64,000 bases of DNA from Intestinibacter bartlettii (GTDB lineage: Bacteria; Bacillota; Clostridia; Peptostreptococcales; Peptostreptococcaceae): assembly GCA_025148965.1 (NCBI GenBank), contig CP102273.1, positions 1,922,001 to 1,986,000 on the forward strand, written 5' to 3'. Made by a program: the position numbers and the translations under genes. Shown here piece after piece: positions 44,456-53,701 of the stretch (the stretch's first letter is position 1; every line of letters begins with the position of its first letter). Below the pieces are notes generated by a model. It ran no database searches. It worked only from the letters and a program-made list of their open reading frames with translations, and was not told the DNA's origin.

Positions 44456-44881
44456 ATGATAGATAGAAAATTATTAATAGAAAAAGCATTTGAGGCTCAA
44501 AAATTCTGTTACACACCATACTCAAACTTTAACGTTGGAGCAGCTCTTCTTGCAGCTGATGGGACAATATACCAAGGATGTAATATAGAAAATGCAGCAT
44601 ATACACCAACAAACTGTGCTGAGAGAACTGCCATTTTCAAAGCAATATCAGAAGGTAATAAAGAGTTTGTAGCTATAGCAATAGTAGGAAATAAAGCAGG
44701 TATCAAACAAGGAGAAGGCGACTACTGTGCACCTTGTGCAGTATGTAGACAAGTTATGGCTGAGTTTTGCGATTTAGATACTTTCAAAGTTATAATAGCA
44801 AAAGATACTGATGATTATTTAGAACATACATTAGGTGAACTTTTACCACTTGCTTTTACTGGTAAAAATTTAGATAAATAA
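44456..44881 (+). CDS. cdd: Cytidine deaminase
   Basis: The 141-residue zinc enzyme deaminates cytidine and deoxycytidine for salvage. The motif CAERTAIF (about residues 53-60, zinc Cys and catalytic Glu) and PCAVCRQVM (about 88-96, two zinc Cys) are intact, as is the substrate-binding YSNFNVGAAL. Typical tetrameric Cdd length. It is the second gene of an operon with a Crp/Fnr regulator and is followed by a terminator. Confidence 0.96.
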   Translation: MIDRKLLIEKAFEAQKFCYTPYSNFNVGAALLAADGTIYQGCNIENAAYTPTNCAERTAIFKAISEGNKEFVAIAIVGNKAGIKQGEGDYCAPCAVCRQVMAEFCDLDTFKVIIAKDTDDYLEHTLGELLPLAFTGKNLDK

Positions 44882-44919
44882 TAAATAATTTTTAATTATA
44901 TACTTGATATTAAGTACAT

Positions 44920-44950
44920 AAAGCACACTGTTATTTCGGTGTGCTTTTTA
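44920..44950 (+). terminator. cdd terminator
   Basis: AAAGCACAC (44920-44928) pairs with GTGTGCTTT (44939-44947), followed by TT. Confidence 0.88.
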
Positions 44951-45031
44951 ATTTCAATATATTTCCACAAGATTTATCCTTCATTTTCCTGTATTATATT
45001 ATTCGCAACAAAAATAAAGGAGGGATAGATA

Positions 45032-45190
45032 ATGATGACAGAAGTTTCAATAGAAGAAATGGTTGAATTTATATACGATAGATGTGCTGATGATTTAACT
45101 GAAGAGCAAATCGAAATGGTTTTAGAATTACAACAAGAATTTTTAGATTCTAAAGGCCTAATCGAATTAGAAGAAGACGATCTTTATTAA
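45032..45190 (+). CDS. Small acidic protein, 52 aa
   Basis: ATG at 45032 follows AGGAGGG eight or nine bases upstream. The peptide reads MMTEVSIEEMVEFIYDRCAD and continues with DLTEEQIEMVLELQQEFLDS to a very acidic end. It is predicted to be all helical and soluble. A terminator stands before and after it, so it is its own transcription unit. I know no family name; it may be a conserved clostridial small protein. Confidence 0.78.
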   Translation: MMTEVSIEEMVEFIYDRCADDLTEEQIEMVLELQQEFLDSKGLIELEEDDLY

Positions 45191-45201
45191 TTTTATGCAC
45201 T

Positions 45202-45233
45202 GAAAAAGACCTTACATATGTAAGGTCTTTTTC
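45202..45233. terminator. Bidirectional terminator, perfect palindrome
   Basis: A 32-bp perfect palindrome centred on CATATG, with GAAAAAGACC and GGTCTTTTTC as outer arms, lies between the convergent small-protein and rubrerythrin 2 genes. Confidence 0.9.
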
Positions 45234-45265
45234 TATATATATTCATATTTTAATAAATTTTTATC

Positions 45266-45808
45266 TTATCCGAAATATCTTTCTAATAATCCTAAGAATG
45301 CTTTACCGTGTCTAGCTTCATCTTTACACATTTCATGAACTGTATCATGTATAGCATCTAATCCTAATTCTTTAGCTCTTTTAGCTAATTTTAATTTTCC
45401 ATCAGTTGCTCCGTATTCAGCGTCAACTCTTAATCTTAAGTTTTCTTTAGTGTCAGCAGTAACAACTTCTCCTAATAATTCAGCGAATTTTGCAGCATGT
45501 TCAGCTTCTTCGAAAGCTATTCTTTTGTAAGCTTCTGCTACTTCTGGATACCCTTCTCTATCAGCTTGTCTACTCATTGCTAAGTACATACCTACTTCTG
45601 TACATTCTCCAACGAAGTTAGCTCTTAATTCTTCAACAACTTGCTCGTCTACACCTTGAGCTACACCTATTCTGTGTTCGTCAGCCCAAACCATTTCACC
45701 TTTTAATTCTTCGAATTTTTCAGCTCCAACGTGACATACTGGACATTCAGCTGGTGCGTTTTCTCCTTCATATATATATCCACATACTTGGCATACCCAT
45801 TTTTTCAT
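45266..45808 (-). CDS. rbr: Reverse rubrerythrin, copy 2
   Basis: The start is the ATG at 45808 (TAGGAGGAA upstream); a further in-frame ATG nine codons upstream reads through that site and is rejected. The 180-residue protein has the same layout as copy 1: rubredoxin-type [15 protein letters not shown] and diiron ferritin-like domain with all ligand motifs. It differs mainly in having [14 protein letters not shown] where the others have [11 protein letters not shown]. Three fixed-spacing GTTT-N15-[GT]GGTAT sites precede it, more than for either other copy. Confidence 0.95.
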   Translation of the reverse strand: MKKWVCQVCGYIYEGENAPAECPVCHVGAEKFEELKGEMVWADEHRIGVAQGVDEQVVEELRANFVGECTEVGMYLAMSRQADREGYPEVAEAYKRIAFEEAEHAAKFAELLGEVVTADTKENLRLRVDAEYGATDGKLKLAKRAKELGLDAIHDTVHEMCKDEARHGKAFLGLLERYFG

Positions 45809-45857
45809 AATTAAGTTCCTCCTAATATTATACATTTCTTATTTATCTCCTAAGTTT

Positions 45858-45882
45858 ATACCCAAGAGAATTTCTTTCAAAC
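45858..45882 (-). promoter_or_regulatory. Sigma-B-type promoter, rubrerythrin 2, site 1
   Basis: GTTT (45882-45879), 15 bases and GGGTATAAA from 45863; about 50 bases before the start codon. Confidence 0.7.
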
Positions 45883-45922
45883 ATTTTATTTTTTTAATAT
45901 TTTTCTTATTATACTTTAATTT

Positions 45923-45947
45923 ATACCCGAATTTTTCAAGTCTAAAC
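45923..45947 (-). promoter_or_regulatory. Sigma-B-type promoter, rubrerythrin 2, site 2
   Basis: GTTT (45947-45944), 15 bases and GGGTATAAAT from 45928. Confidence 0.65.
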
Positions 45948-46013
45948 AGTTTTTTTAATCTTTTTTAAGAAATTTATTAATTTTTTTAAAATGTTAAATT
46001 TTATAATTTATAT

Positions 46014-46038
46014 ATACCACGTATATGATACCTTAAAC
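46014..46038 (-). promoter_or_regulatory. Sigma-B-type promoter, rubrerythrin 2, site 3 (variant)
   Basis: GTTT (46038-46035), 15 bases and TGGTATATAT from 46019. The first base of the -10 element deviates. Confidence 0.5.
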
Positions 46039-46076
46039 ATATTTTTCAAATTTTTTTAAAAAACTTTTTTACTTAT

Positions 46077-46688
46077 CTATTTTAACTGTCCTTCTCTTAC
46101 TTCTTTCTTTTTAAACTCAAAATTTTTATCAAATTCATCGACATCTTCATCATTTACATTATAGCATTCATCAAATATAAAATTTCCTTCTATATCTTTA
46201 AGCGCATCTTCTTTTAAAGTTTTAACCATAAAAAATGGTGCTTCGTCTTCTACTGGCACTCCCTCAAGATGGATTCCGTATTTTGATGCACTTTCAAACC
46301 CAAATCTTTTATAGTAATTTTCATCTCCAGTTATAAAAATAGCACTATATCCTAATCTCACTGCCTTTTGCATAGATATTCTGATAAGTTTGCTTCCTAT
46401 TTCTTTTCTTTGGAATTTTGGATGTACACTTACAGGCCCAAATGTTATAAAAGTTTCGTCTTTTGACTTATCTATATTTCCCTTTGAATAAATTATATGT
46501 CCTACAATTTTTCCTTCACATTCAACAACCAATTCTAAATCTTCTATTGATTTATTATTTTTATGTAAATTATGTAATACTAGATGTTCGCTACACCCTG
46601 GTCTATATATATTCCAAAATGCTTCTCTTGTCAAAACCTCAACTTCATTGTAATCATCTTTTTCTATTTTTCTTATGGTTAAACTCAT
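46077..46688 (-). CDS. GNAT-family N-acetyltransferase
   Basis: The start at 46688 (AAGGAGGAACGAT) gives 203 residues beginning MSLTIRKIEKDDYNEVEVLT. The acetyl-CoA loop is FGPVSVHPKFQRKEIGSKLI (R/Q-x-x-G-x-G/A pattern, partly degenerate) followed by YSAIFITGDENYYKRFGFE, typical of YhbS-like acetyltransferases. The C-terminus is acidic. Substrate unknown. It lies between rubrerythrins 2 and 3 but is separated from copy 3 by a terminator. Confidence 0.88.
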   Translation of the reverse strand: MSLTIRKIEKDDYNEVEVLTREAFWNIYRPGCSEHLVLHNLHKNNKSIEDLELVVECEGKIVGHIIYSKGNIDKSKDETFITFGPVSVHPKFQRKEIGSKLIRISMQKAVRLGYSAIFITGDENYYKRFGFESASKYGIHLEGVPVEDEAPFFMVKTLKEDALKDIEGNFIFDECYNVNDEDVDEFDKNFEFKKKEVREGQLK

Positions 46689-46793
46689 ATCGTTCCTCCT
46701 TATAACTTTAAAAAGTAAATATAGTTCTCTTTTCAATTATACCATATATTGTATATAGCAATAAAATTTATATATCTTAATTTTATATGCACA

Positions 46794-46832
46794 AAAAAAG
46801 ATGTTGCAAAATATATTTTTACAACACCTTTT
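46794..46832 (-). terminator. Terminator of rubrerythrin gene 3
   Basis: AAAAGGTGTTG pairs with CAACATCTTTT on the minus strand, followed by further T residues. Confidence 0.8.
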
Positions 46833-46850
46833 ATCTATAGTAATTCTATT

Positions 46851-47393
46851 TTATCCGAAATATCTTTCTAATAATCCTAAGAATGCTTTACCGTGTCTAG
46901 CTTCGTCTTTACACATTTCATGAACTGTATCATGTATAGCATCTAGTCCTAATTCTTTAGCTCTTTTAGCTAATTTTAATTTTCCTTCAGTTGCACCATA
47001 TTCAGCATCAACTCTTACTTTTAAGTTTTCTTTTGTATCAGCTACTACACATTCACCTAATAATTCAGCAAATTTTGCAGCATGTTCAGCTTCTTCAAAA
47101 GCTATTCTTTTGTAAGCTTCTGCTACTTCTGGGTATCCTTCTCTATCAGCTTGTCTACTCATAGCTAAGTACATACCTACTTCTGTACATTCTCCAGTAA
47201 AGTTAGCTCTTAAGTCTTCTACAACTTGTTCGTCTACACCTTTAGCAACACCTATTCTGTGTTCATCAGCCCAAACCATTTCACCTTTTAATTCTTCGAA
47301 TTTTTCAGCTCCAACATGACATACTGGACATTCTTCTGGTGGATTTTCTCCTTCATATATATAACCACATACTTGACATACCCATTTTTTCAT
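46851..47393 (-). CDS. rbr: Reverse rubrerythrin, copy 3
   Basis: The 180-residue protein is very close to copy 1 (about 11 differences by eye, for example [10 protein letters not shown] for [10 protein letters not shown] and RYFG ending preceded by LLE). All iron ligands are kept. The 5' region holds one GTTT-N15-AGGTAT site and a TAGGAGGAA ribosome binding site identical to that of the other copies. Presence of three expressed copies suggests gene dosage in oxygen or peroxide removal. Confidence 0.95.
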   Translation of the reverse strand: MKKWVCQVCGYIYEGENPPEECPVCHVGAEKFEELKGEMVWADEHRIGVAKGVDEQVVEDLRANFTGECTEVGMYLAMSRQADREGYPEVAEAYKRIAFEEAEHAAKFAELLGECVVADTKENLKVRVDAEYGATEGKLKLAKRAKELGLDAIHDTVHEMCKDEARHGKAFLGLLERYFG

Positions 47394-47440
47394 AATTAAT
47401 TCCTCCTAATATTTTGTATTAAGTTTATCTTCTAATATAT

Positions 47441-47465
47441 ATACCTTATTTTTCCATATCCAAAC
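47441..47465 (-). promoter_or_regulatory. Sigma-B-type promoter, rubrerythrin 3
   Basis: GTTT (47465-47462), 15 bases and AGGTATATATA from 47446. Confidence 0.6.
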
Positions 47466-47582
47466 ATTTTTTTAAATATTTTTAATTTACTTTACATATA
47501 ATAGCAATAAACCTTTTCTTTCTACAATTATTATTCTACTCTCATTTAGTAAAATTTTCAATATATTGTTTTTTTTACTTTA

Positions 47583-48116
47583 TCAAAGTTCATAACCTAG
47601 AGTTAGATATATATTTTCAAGCTCTTCTCTCATACTTTCATGACCTTCTGCTCTGACTTGAGAACACATATTGGGTTTATACTTTCCTTGCACTAATTTT
47701 GCAGCAAATGCCATACAAGTTGATTCACCACATTTACCACAATTTAATCTAGGTAATATTTCATATACATCAAATGGGCTTGGCAAGTTACGCTTTTCAT
47801 CACTTGGTTTTATGCTGTCTTTTTTATCATAACAATCGTTTATAAAGTCTTTTATATAATCTAATGTCTCAAAAGCATCAGTTTCATTTAACAATTTAGA
47901 TACTTTTATATCATCTTTTGTTATTACGATTATTTTTGGTCCATAGTTATAAGTTAGAGTTTGTCCTTTTTTGTTATATATAGCAGTTTTTAAATAAGTA
48001 TTTAAATAAGGAAAAAGCTCAGATATATCTCTTGATGGAGTAGCTATTATCCTTATTCTCTTTGAATCTGTTGTACATGGCTGTATAAAATTTAAATTTA
48101 TTTCTTCTAAAAACAT
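47583..48116 (-). CDS. Iron-sulfur protein with C-terminal FeS (PF04060-type) domain
   Basis: The 177-residue protein has an N-terminal alpha/beta domain (about 1-105; RIRIIATPSRDISELFPYL) and a C-terminal CGKCGESTCMAFAAKLVQGK with a last Cys in MCSQV, the four-Cys FeS domain seen in corrinoid and electron-transfer proteins. The DUF of the N-terminal half is not certain. It sits 23 bases downstream of a cysteine desulfurase-like gene, so it may be a carrier that receives or uses a cluster. Cytoplasmic. Confidence 0.78.
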   Translation of the reverse strand: MFLEEINLNFIQPCTTDSKRIRIIATPSRDISELFPYLNTYLKTAIYNKKGQTLTYNYGPKIIVITKDDIKVSKLLNETDAFETLDYIKDFINDCYDKKDSIKPSDEKRNLPSPFDVYEILPRLNCGKCGESTCMAFAAKLVQGKYKPNMCSQVRAEGHESMREELENIYLTLGYEL

Positions 48117-48139
48117 TGTTATCCCCCTGTGATTTGTAT

Positions 48140-49276
48140 TTATAAATTATTTAAAGCTTCTACTAATTTGTCTATATCTTCTTTTTCATTAAAATATCCA
48201 AGTCCTATTCTAAGTGTGCCTCTCTCTTTTGTTCCAATCACACTATGTGCAGTTGGCGCGCAGTGAAGACCTGCTCTAAGCATAATATCGTATTTTTGAT
48301 CTAGAATACTACCTACATCTTCTGGTCTTTTATCTTTTATATTAAAACTTATTACGCTCAACATTTTTTCACAATCTTTTGGCCCATAAATTTCTATATC
48401 TTTTACGGTTTCTAATTTTTCTAATGCATATTTTGTAAGTTCTTTTTCTTTATTATGTATATTTTCTATACCTTCTTTATTTAAAAATTTTATAGCCTCT
48501 CTAAGTCCCGCTATTCCACTTACATTTGAAGTCCCAGTTTCTAAGTGATTCGGATAATAATCAGGTTGATATTCATATGCAGAATCTCCACCTGTTCCCC
48601 CAGCTTTTAGTGGTTTTATATCTATATCGGTATTTATTATAAGTCCACCTGTCCCCATTGGACCAAGAAGACTTTTATGTCCTGTAAATGCAAGTATATC
48701 TATATTATCTTCTTTGACATCAATCTTCATAGCGCCTGCACTTTGAGCACTATCTACTAAAAATGGTATATTATGCTCTCTTGCAATAGCTCCTATTTCT
48801 CTTATCGGTTGAATTGTGCCAAGTACGTTTGACGCTTGTGTAAATACTATTAATGCAGTATCTTTCTTTATGTATTTTTTAATATCTTGTTGGTTTGTAA
48901 TTCCATCTTTGCTACACTCAACTGTATCTATTTTTATGTTTATATCTCTTTCTAAAGTCTTTAAACATCTCCAAACTGCATTATGTTCCAAGCTACTAGT
49001 TATTACATGGTCATTTTCTTTTAAAATTCCTCTCATAGCTATATTCAGTGAATCTGTTACATTACTTGTGAATATAACTTTTTTAGGATTATCGAAGTTA
49101 AAAAGCTTGCCTATTAGTTTTCGACATTCATAAACTATGTAATCTGATTGCATTGCTTTTTTATAAGAACCCCTCCCTGAAGAAGTCCCATTATTGACCA
49201 TAAAATCATAAACTGCAGTTGCAACTTCTTTTGGTTTTGGAAATGAAGTTGCTGCATTATCTAAATAAATCCCCAT
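48140..49276 (-). CDS. Cysteine desulfurase-family aminotransferase class V
   Basis: The 378-residue PLP enzyme starts MGIYLDNAATSFPKPKEV and has the PLP lysine in FTGHKSLLGPMGTGGL (about residue 200) and the catalytic Cys in RAGLHCAPTAH (about 340). It belongs to the TIGR01977-type desulfurases of anaerobes rather than to the IscS/NifS or SufS groups, and no iscU/sufU lies nearby. It should release sulfur from cysteine; the cotranscribed iron-sulfur protein is a possible partner. Confidence 0.88.
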   Translation of the reverse strand: MGIYLDNAATSFPKPKEVATAVYDFMVNNGTSSGRGSYKKAMQSDYIVYECRKLIGKLFNFDNPKKVIFTSNVTDSLNIAMRGILKENDHVITSSLEHNAVWRCLKTLERDINIKIDTVECSKDGITNQQDIKKYIKKDTALIVFTQASNVLGTIQPIREIGAIAREHNIPFLVDSAQSAGAMKIDVKEDNIDILAFTGHKSLLGPMGTGGLIINTDIDIKPLKAGGTGGDSAYEYQPDYYPNHLETGTSNVSGIAGLREAIKFLNKEGIENIHNKEKELTKYALEKLETVKDIEIYGPKDCEKMLSVISFNIKDKRPEDVGSILDQKYDIMLRAGLHCAPTAHSVIGTKERGTLRIGLGYFNEKEDIDKLVEALNNL

Positions 49277-49337
49277 TTTATCCTCCTGATACTACTTTAT
49301 ATATTTATGTATAACTCAAAACAGTATTTAATTTATA

Positions 49338-50288
49338 TTAAAATGATTTTTGAGTGATTTTAATACGTCCTGCTATCCAATTATAAATATCATTGTAGAC
49401 ATTTTCATATTCTAATTCGTTAAGTATTTCATGTCTTCCATCTTTATATAGTTTAATATCTATATCTTTTATTCCGCATAATTTATAATTTTCATATATT
49501 TGTTTTACACCTTTACCGTAATTTCCAACTGGATCCATATCTCCAGATACAAATAATAGTGGCAATTCTTTTGGTATTTTTTCAACATTTTTTGTATTTT
49601 GTATAAATTCTAATGCATCAAATAATGTTTCATATCCATTTAACGTAAATAAGAATGTACAGTATTTATCATTTACATATTTATTTACTATATATTTATC
49701 TCTGCTTATCCAATCACATGATGTATCTATAGGTTTAAACTTTTTATTATAAGTTCCAAATGCCATCTTTTCGACAAATTTACTTCTGTGTTTATCTCCT
49801 TTAAAAGCTTTTAAAAACTTTAATACACTTTGTCCACTTTTTAATACTATATTGGGTTGGCTGCCTGTTCCAACAATTACACAACCATTGACCTTATCTC
49901 CATAAGTCATAATATATCTTCTAATCATAAAAGAACCCATTGAATGGCCTAATACAAAATAAGGTACCTCATCACCGTATCTAGATTTTATCTCTTGAGT
50001 AATTTTGTATAAATCTTCTACTACTGTAGCACTTTTTTTATCTGTAGGAAAATATCCTAACTCTTCATCGTCTCTTGCAGTAAGACCATGACCAAGGTGG
50101 TCATTTCCAACTACTAATATTCCTTTTGAATTTAAAAACTTCGCAAATCTATCGTATCTATCAATATACTCTATCATTCCGTGGGAAATTTGCACAATCG
50201 CTTTTATCTCACTCTCTGGCTCCCACACAATAGTATGTAGATTGTTTACATCGTTAGTAGATTTTATATAAAGTTCTGTTTTTTTCAT
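49338..50288 (-). CDS. Alpha/beta hydrolase (monoacylglycerol-lipase-like)
   Basis: The 316-residue hydrolase has the nucleophile elbow LGHSMGSFM (Ser about 115), the oxyanion HGMIEY motif and GNDHLGHG (residues 35-70), the Asp in FVSGDMDPVGN and the final His in YKDGRHEILNE. This is the serine aminopeptidase/monoglyceride lipase group, hydrolysing lysophospholipids or monoglycerides. No signal peptide. The start follows GGAGAGTT. It is a single gene. Confidence 0.9.
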   Translation of the reverse strand: MKKTELYIKSTNDVNNLHTIVWEPESEIKAIVQISHGMIEYIDRYDRFAKFLNSKGILVVGNDHLGHGLTARDDEELGYFPTDKKSATVVEDLYKITQEIKSRYGDEVPYFVLGHSMGSFMIRRYIMTYGDKVNGCVIVGTGSQPNIVLKSGQSVLKFLKAFKGDKHRSKFVEKMAFGTYNKKFKPIDTSCDWISRDKYIVNKYVNDKYCTFLFTLNGYETLFDALEFIQNTKNVEKIPKELPLLFVSGDMDPVGNYGKGVKQIYENYKLCGIKDIDIKLYKDGRHEILNELEYENVYNDIYNWIAGRIKITQKSF

Positions 50289-50417
50289 TTCGAACTCTCC
50301 TTTACAATAAATGATAATTATGTATTATTCTACTAAATTTGAATGTATCATTTATTAAATTATATTATATTTTTCAATGATATTGTTGGTAATTATGGAA
50401 TTTAATGTATTTAAACA

Positions 50418-50465
50418 TAAAAATAACCGCTATAGAATATTTAAATTCATATAGCAGTCACTTTT
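50418..50465 (-). terminator. Terminator after the MATE gene
   Basis: On the minus strand ACTGCTATA pairs with TATAGCGGT (one G-U) with a 15-base loop, followed by a T-rich run. Confidence 0.7.
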
Positions 50466-50519
50466 TATCTATTATGACATACATATAATAATTATTATCA
50501 TACTTTCATTTTTAAATGT

Positions 50520-51950
50520 TTATTTAACAATAGATTTGAATTTCCATTTTTCACTTTTATATCTTATATAACCTATTAAAAGCCCTACAAACCAACCTAT
50601 AGGCACTCCATAATAAATTACAGATACTCCTATAGTGTTTGCAAATACATATACTATTATTAATCTTACTAAAAAGTTAAGCATTGTAGACAATACAAAT
50701 ACACCTATATCGCCCGCTCCTTTTAATACTCCTGTATATGCATTCATAAATCCTTTTACAATATAAAATCCTGATACTATACGAAGATATTTAAGTGCAA
50801 AATCTATAGCATCCTCACTTTGAGATTTATTTAAGAACAATTCTATTATATTTTGTCCAAAAATAAATAATACTGCAAATATAGCTAAGCTCATCAAAGT
50901 TATTATAATCAAGCTACTTTTTAGTCCTTCTTTTACTCTTTCTATTTTTTTAGCACCTATATTTTGAGCTGTAAATGTTCCAACTGCATTTCCAAATGAT
51001 GCAAGTGGAATCATTGTTATAGAATCTATTTTTGTCGCTATTGTATAACCTGCTATTATTGAAGATCCAAAAGTGTTTACTATTATTTGAACTAAAAATA
51101 TACTTATATATACAAAAGATTGTTGAAATATCGATGGAATAGCTATTTTATTCATATTTTTTAGTATCGCAAAATCAAAGAGTTTTATATCTTTGCTGTC
51201 TTTTCTTTTGTTTATATTTTCTTTTTTATTAGTTTTTACCTTTGCACTTTTGTTGTTTAATCCTAAATCAATTGCTACTTCGTCTTCAGTTTTAAACTTT
51301 TTCAAATTAAACAACAAATAAGTTATAGATAAAAAAGCAGATATACCTTGGGCTATTAATGTCGCAATTGCTACACCGACTACTCCATATTGTAATTTTA
51401 CTACAAATATTAAATCTAAAAGTATATTTAAAAAGCTCGAGAATATAAGAAAATACAGAGGTATTTTTGACTCACCAAGTGCATTAAAAATCGAAGTTAT
51501 TATGTTGTATAAAAACATAAAAGTAAGTCCTAAAAAATATATTTTTAAATAGCTAAGTGCATCATAAAATATATTATCTGGTGTTTTCATAATTTGTAAT
51601 AAAAAATCCGACATTATCCAACCTATACAAGCTAGAAAAACACTCAAAATTGCTATTGCAATTATCGAAGTGTATATCGAAGTTTTCATTTTATGAATCA
51701 TTTTTGCCCCATAATACTGAGATATCACAACAGCACATCCTATCCCACTTCCGATTGCAATCGAAATAAAAACCATAGTTATCGAATAAGATGCTCCTAC
51801 TGCTGCTAATGCATCTTCACCAACATAATTTCCGACGATTATTGAATCTACTAGATTGTAAAGCTGTTGAAATACACTGCTTAAAACTAGCGGTATTGAA
51901 AAATATGCAATTGATTTTGCCGCATTTCCCTCTGTCATATAATTTTCCAT
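50520..51950 (-). CDS. MATE family efflux transporter
   Basis: The 476-residue protein has 12 membrane helices in two MATE repeats. The first repeat opens with SIAYFSIPLVLSSVFQQLYN and LVDSIIVGNYVGEDALAAVG, the second with MNKIAIPSIFQQSFVYISIF; between them lies a charged cytoplasmic loop of about 30 residues (KTNKKENINKRKDSKD). It exports cationic compounds using Na+ or H+. It starts 20 bases after the EamA gene, so they form an operon. Confidence 0.92.
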   Translation of the reverse strand: MENYMTEGNAAKSIAYFSIPLVLSSVFQQLYNLVDSIIVGNYVGEDALAAVGASYSITMVFISIAIGSGIGCAVVISQYYGAKMIHKMKTSIYTSIIAIAILSVFLACIGWIMSDFLLQIMKTPDNIFYDALSYLKIYFLGLTFMFLYNIITSIFNALGESKIPLYFLIFSSFLNILLDLIFVVKLQYGVVGVAIATLIAQGISAFLSITYLLFNLKKFKTEDEVAIDLGLNNKSAKVKTNKKENINKRKDSKDIKLFDFAILKNMNKIAIPSIFQQSFVYISIFLVQIIVNTFGSSIIAGYTIATKIDSITMIPLASFGNAVGTFTAQNIGAKKIERVKEGLKSSLIIITLMSLAIFAVLFIFGQNIIELFLNKSQSEDAIDFALKYLRIVSGFYIVKGFMNAYTGVLKGAGDIGVFVLSTMLNFLVRLIIVYVFANTIGVSVIYYGVPIGWFVGLLIGYIRYKSEKWKFKSIVK

Positions 51951-51969
51951 ATACTCTTTTCCTTTCTAT

Positions 51970-52875
51970 TTAATTCATAGAATTTGTCTTTTCTTCCTTC
52001 AATTTATCTTTCTTCAAAAAAGATAATTTTGTTTCTGAAATTATAATTGCACAAAATATTACTAAACATCCTACAACCATTCTAAAAGTCAAAACTTCAT
52101 GTAAAATTATAACTGATAGAATACTTCCAAACACTGATTCTAGCGATAGTATTATAGCTGATTTTGTTTCGCTTACGTCTTTTTGGCAAACTGTTTGAAG
52201 TAAAAATGCCACAGTTGTAGAGAATATTCCCAAATAAAGTACTCCTATTATAGATGATATCTGTACTTCTATTTTTATTTCATTGAATAATATTTGGACA
52301 ATTAGTGATAAAACTGTAGCCACACTAAATTGCACTACTGTAAGCACTATTGCATTGTGTTTTTTTACAAATTCTCCAGTAAAAAATATATGAAATGCAA
52401 ATCCAAATGCACATATTATTGTCAAAAAATCACCAAAATTAATGCTAAAATCGGCTTCTAAAGATAGTATCCCAATTCCCAAAATAGCTATTATACTGCT
52501 TATTATTCCGTATTTATCTAGTGGTCTTTTATATAAAACAAAACCGATAAATGGCACTATTACTACATTTATTGCTGTTAAAAATGCATTTTTTGATGCT
52601 GTTGTATAAGACATCCCTATCGTCTGAAATGCAAATGCAATAAATAAAAATACACCTATCATGCTACCAGCTTTTACAGCTTCTTTAGTTATATTATTCT
52701 TAATTTCTTTAAAAAATATAATTCCAAGTAAAACTGCTCCTATAAAAAATCTAATTGTCATTATCTGAAGTGGTGTAAGTCCACCGCTTAATGAAATCGA
52801 AACTCCTATAAATCCACTTCCCCATATAAGAGCAGTCAAACCTAGGCCAATCTCTCCTTTATATTTACTAAACAT
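51970..52875 (-). CDS. EamA/DMT family transporter, second copy
   Basis: The 301-residue protein has ten membrane segments in two EamA repeats; it starts MFSKYKGEIGLGLTALIWGS and contains QTIGMSYTTASKNAFLTAIN, the conserved segment at the end of the first repeat. A charged tail ends it. It is a metabolite exporter of unknown substrate, cotranscribed with the MATE gene. Confidence 0.88.
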   Translation of the reverse strand: MFSKYKGEIGLGLTALIWGSGFIGVSISLSGGLTPLQIMTIRFFIGAVLLGIIFFKEIKNNITKEAVKAGSMIGVFLFIAFAFQTIGMSYTTASKNAFLTAINVVIVPFIGFVLYKRPLDKYGIISSIIAILGIGILSLEADFSINFGDFLTIICAFGFAFHIFFTGEFVKKHNAIVLTVVQFSVATVLSLIVQILFNEIKIEVQISSIIGVLYLGIFSTTVAFLLQTVCQKDVSETKSAIILSLESVFGSILSVIILHEVLTFRMVVGCLVIFCAIIISETKLSFLKKDKLKEEKTNSMN

Positions 52876-52977
52876 AATTCCTCCTAAAAATATTACAAAA
52901 CCTCCTTGTTATTTTACTTTTTACAAATAGGTTTTATTCTAATTAATTTATTTTAAATAACTTATTAATACAAATCT

Positions 52978-53630
52978 CTAAAGTTCAAATCTATTTGGAC
53001 TAAAATGATCTATATTGTAAGATGGTTTGCCATCTGTGATAAGTTCTGCTAATAATTTACCACTTATTGGCGCTAATGCAATTCCGTCGCCTTCGTGACC
53101 TGCTGCTATATAGAATCCTTTTATCTTATCTACCTCACCTATTAGTGGAAGTCCATCTGGTGTAAATGGTCTAAGTCCTGCAAAGGCTCTAATAAAGTTT
53201 AAGTCTTTTATAGCTGGGAAGAATTCCACAGCTCTTTTTAGCATTACTTCAATTCCTTCTAATGTATTTTCTTTGTCGAATCCAGAAAATTCACGAGTGC
53301 CACCTATAACTAGGGTACCTTCTTTTGTTTGTTCTATACTTAAGCTTGATCCAAGTTTTAATACATTTTTATCTTTTATTGACTATGGATTAAATTTGAT
53401 TATGTTGTATCTAGCGCATTGAACAGTAGCTTCCATAAAAGGACCTATTGGTTCTGATATTATAAGTTGTCCTTTTCTCGGTTTTATTGGAATATTAAGT
53501 CCTACCATTTTTTCCTATTTGTTCACTATATGAACCACATGCATTTACAACTTTATCACTGTAAAAATCTCCTTTATCAGTTTTTACACCTTTTACTTTG
53601 TTGTTTTCTACTATAATATCTATCTCCCTT
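52978..53630 (-). pseudogene. Broken DAO-type FAD oxidoreductase subunit
   Basis: Only the middle and C-terminal parts of a glycine/D-amino-acid oxidase-like flavoprotein remain. The C-terminal 88-residue open frame has RPFTPDGLPLIGEV and YIAAGHEGDGIALAPISGK, the FAD-binding end. Upstream the frame is interrupted by an in-frame TAG after NIIKFNP (about 53383) and by an extra A in the A6 run near 53512 (GEQIG / KMVGLNI). The N-terminal Rossmann motif is gone. It is the last subunit of a decayed complex. Confidence 0.85.
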
Positions 53631-53701
53631 TCGTATTTTTATATTTTTAAAATCAATTGACTATATTTTTATTTATTATTTATATGTTCACTGTTTTGTT
53701 C

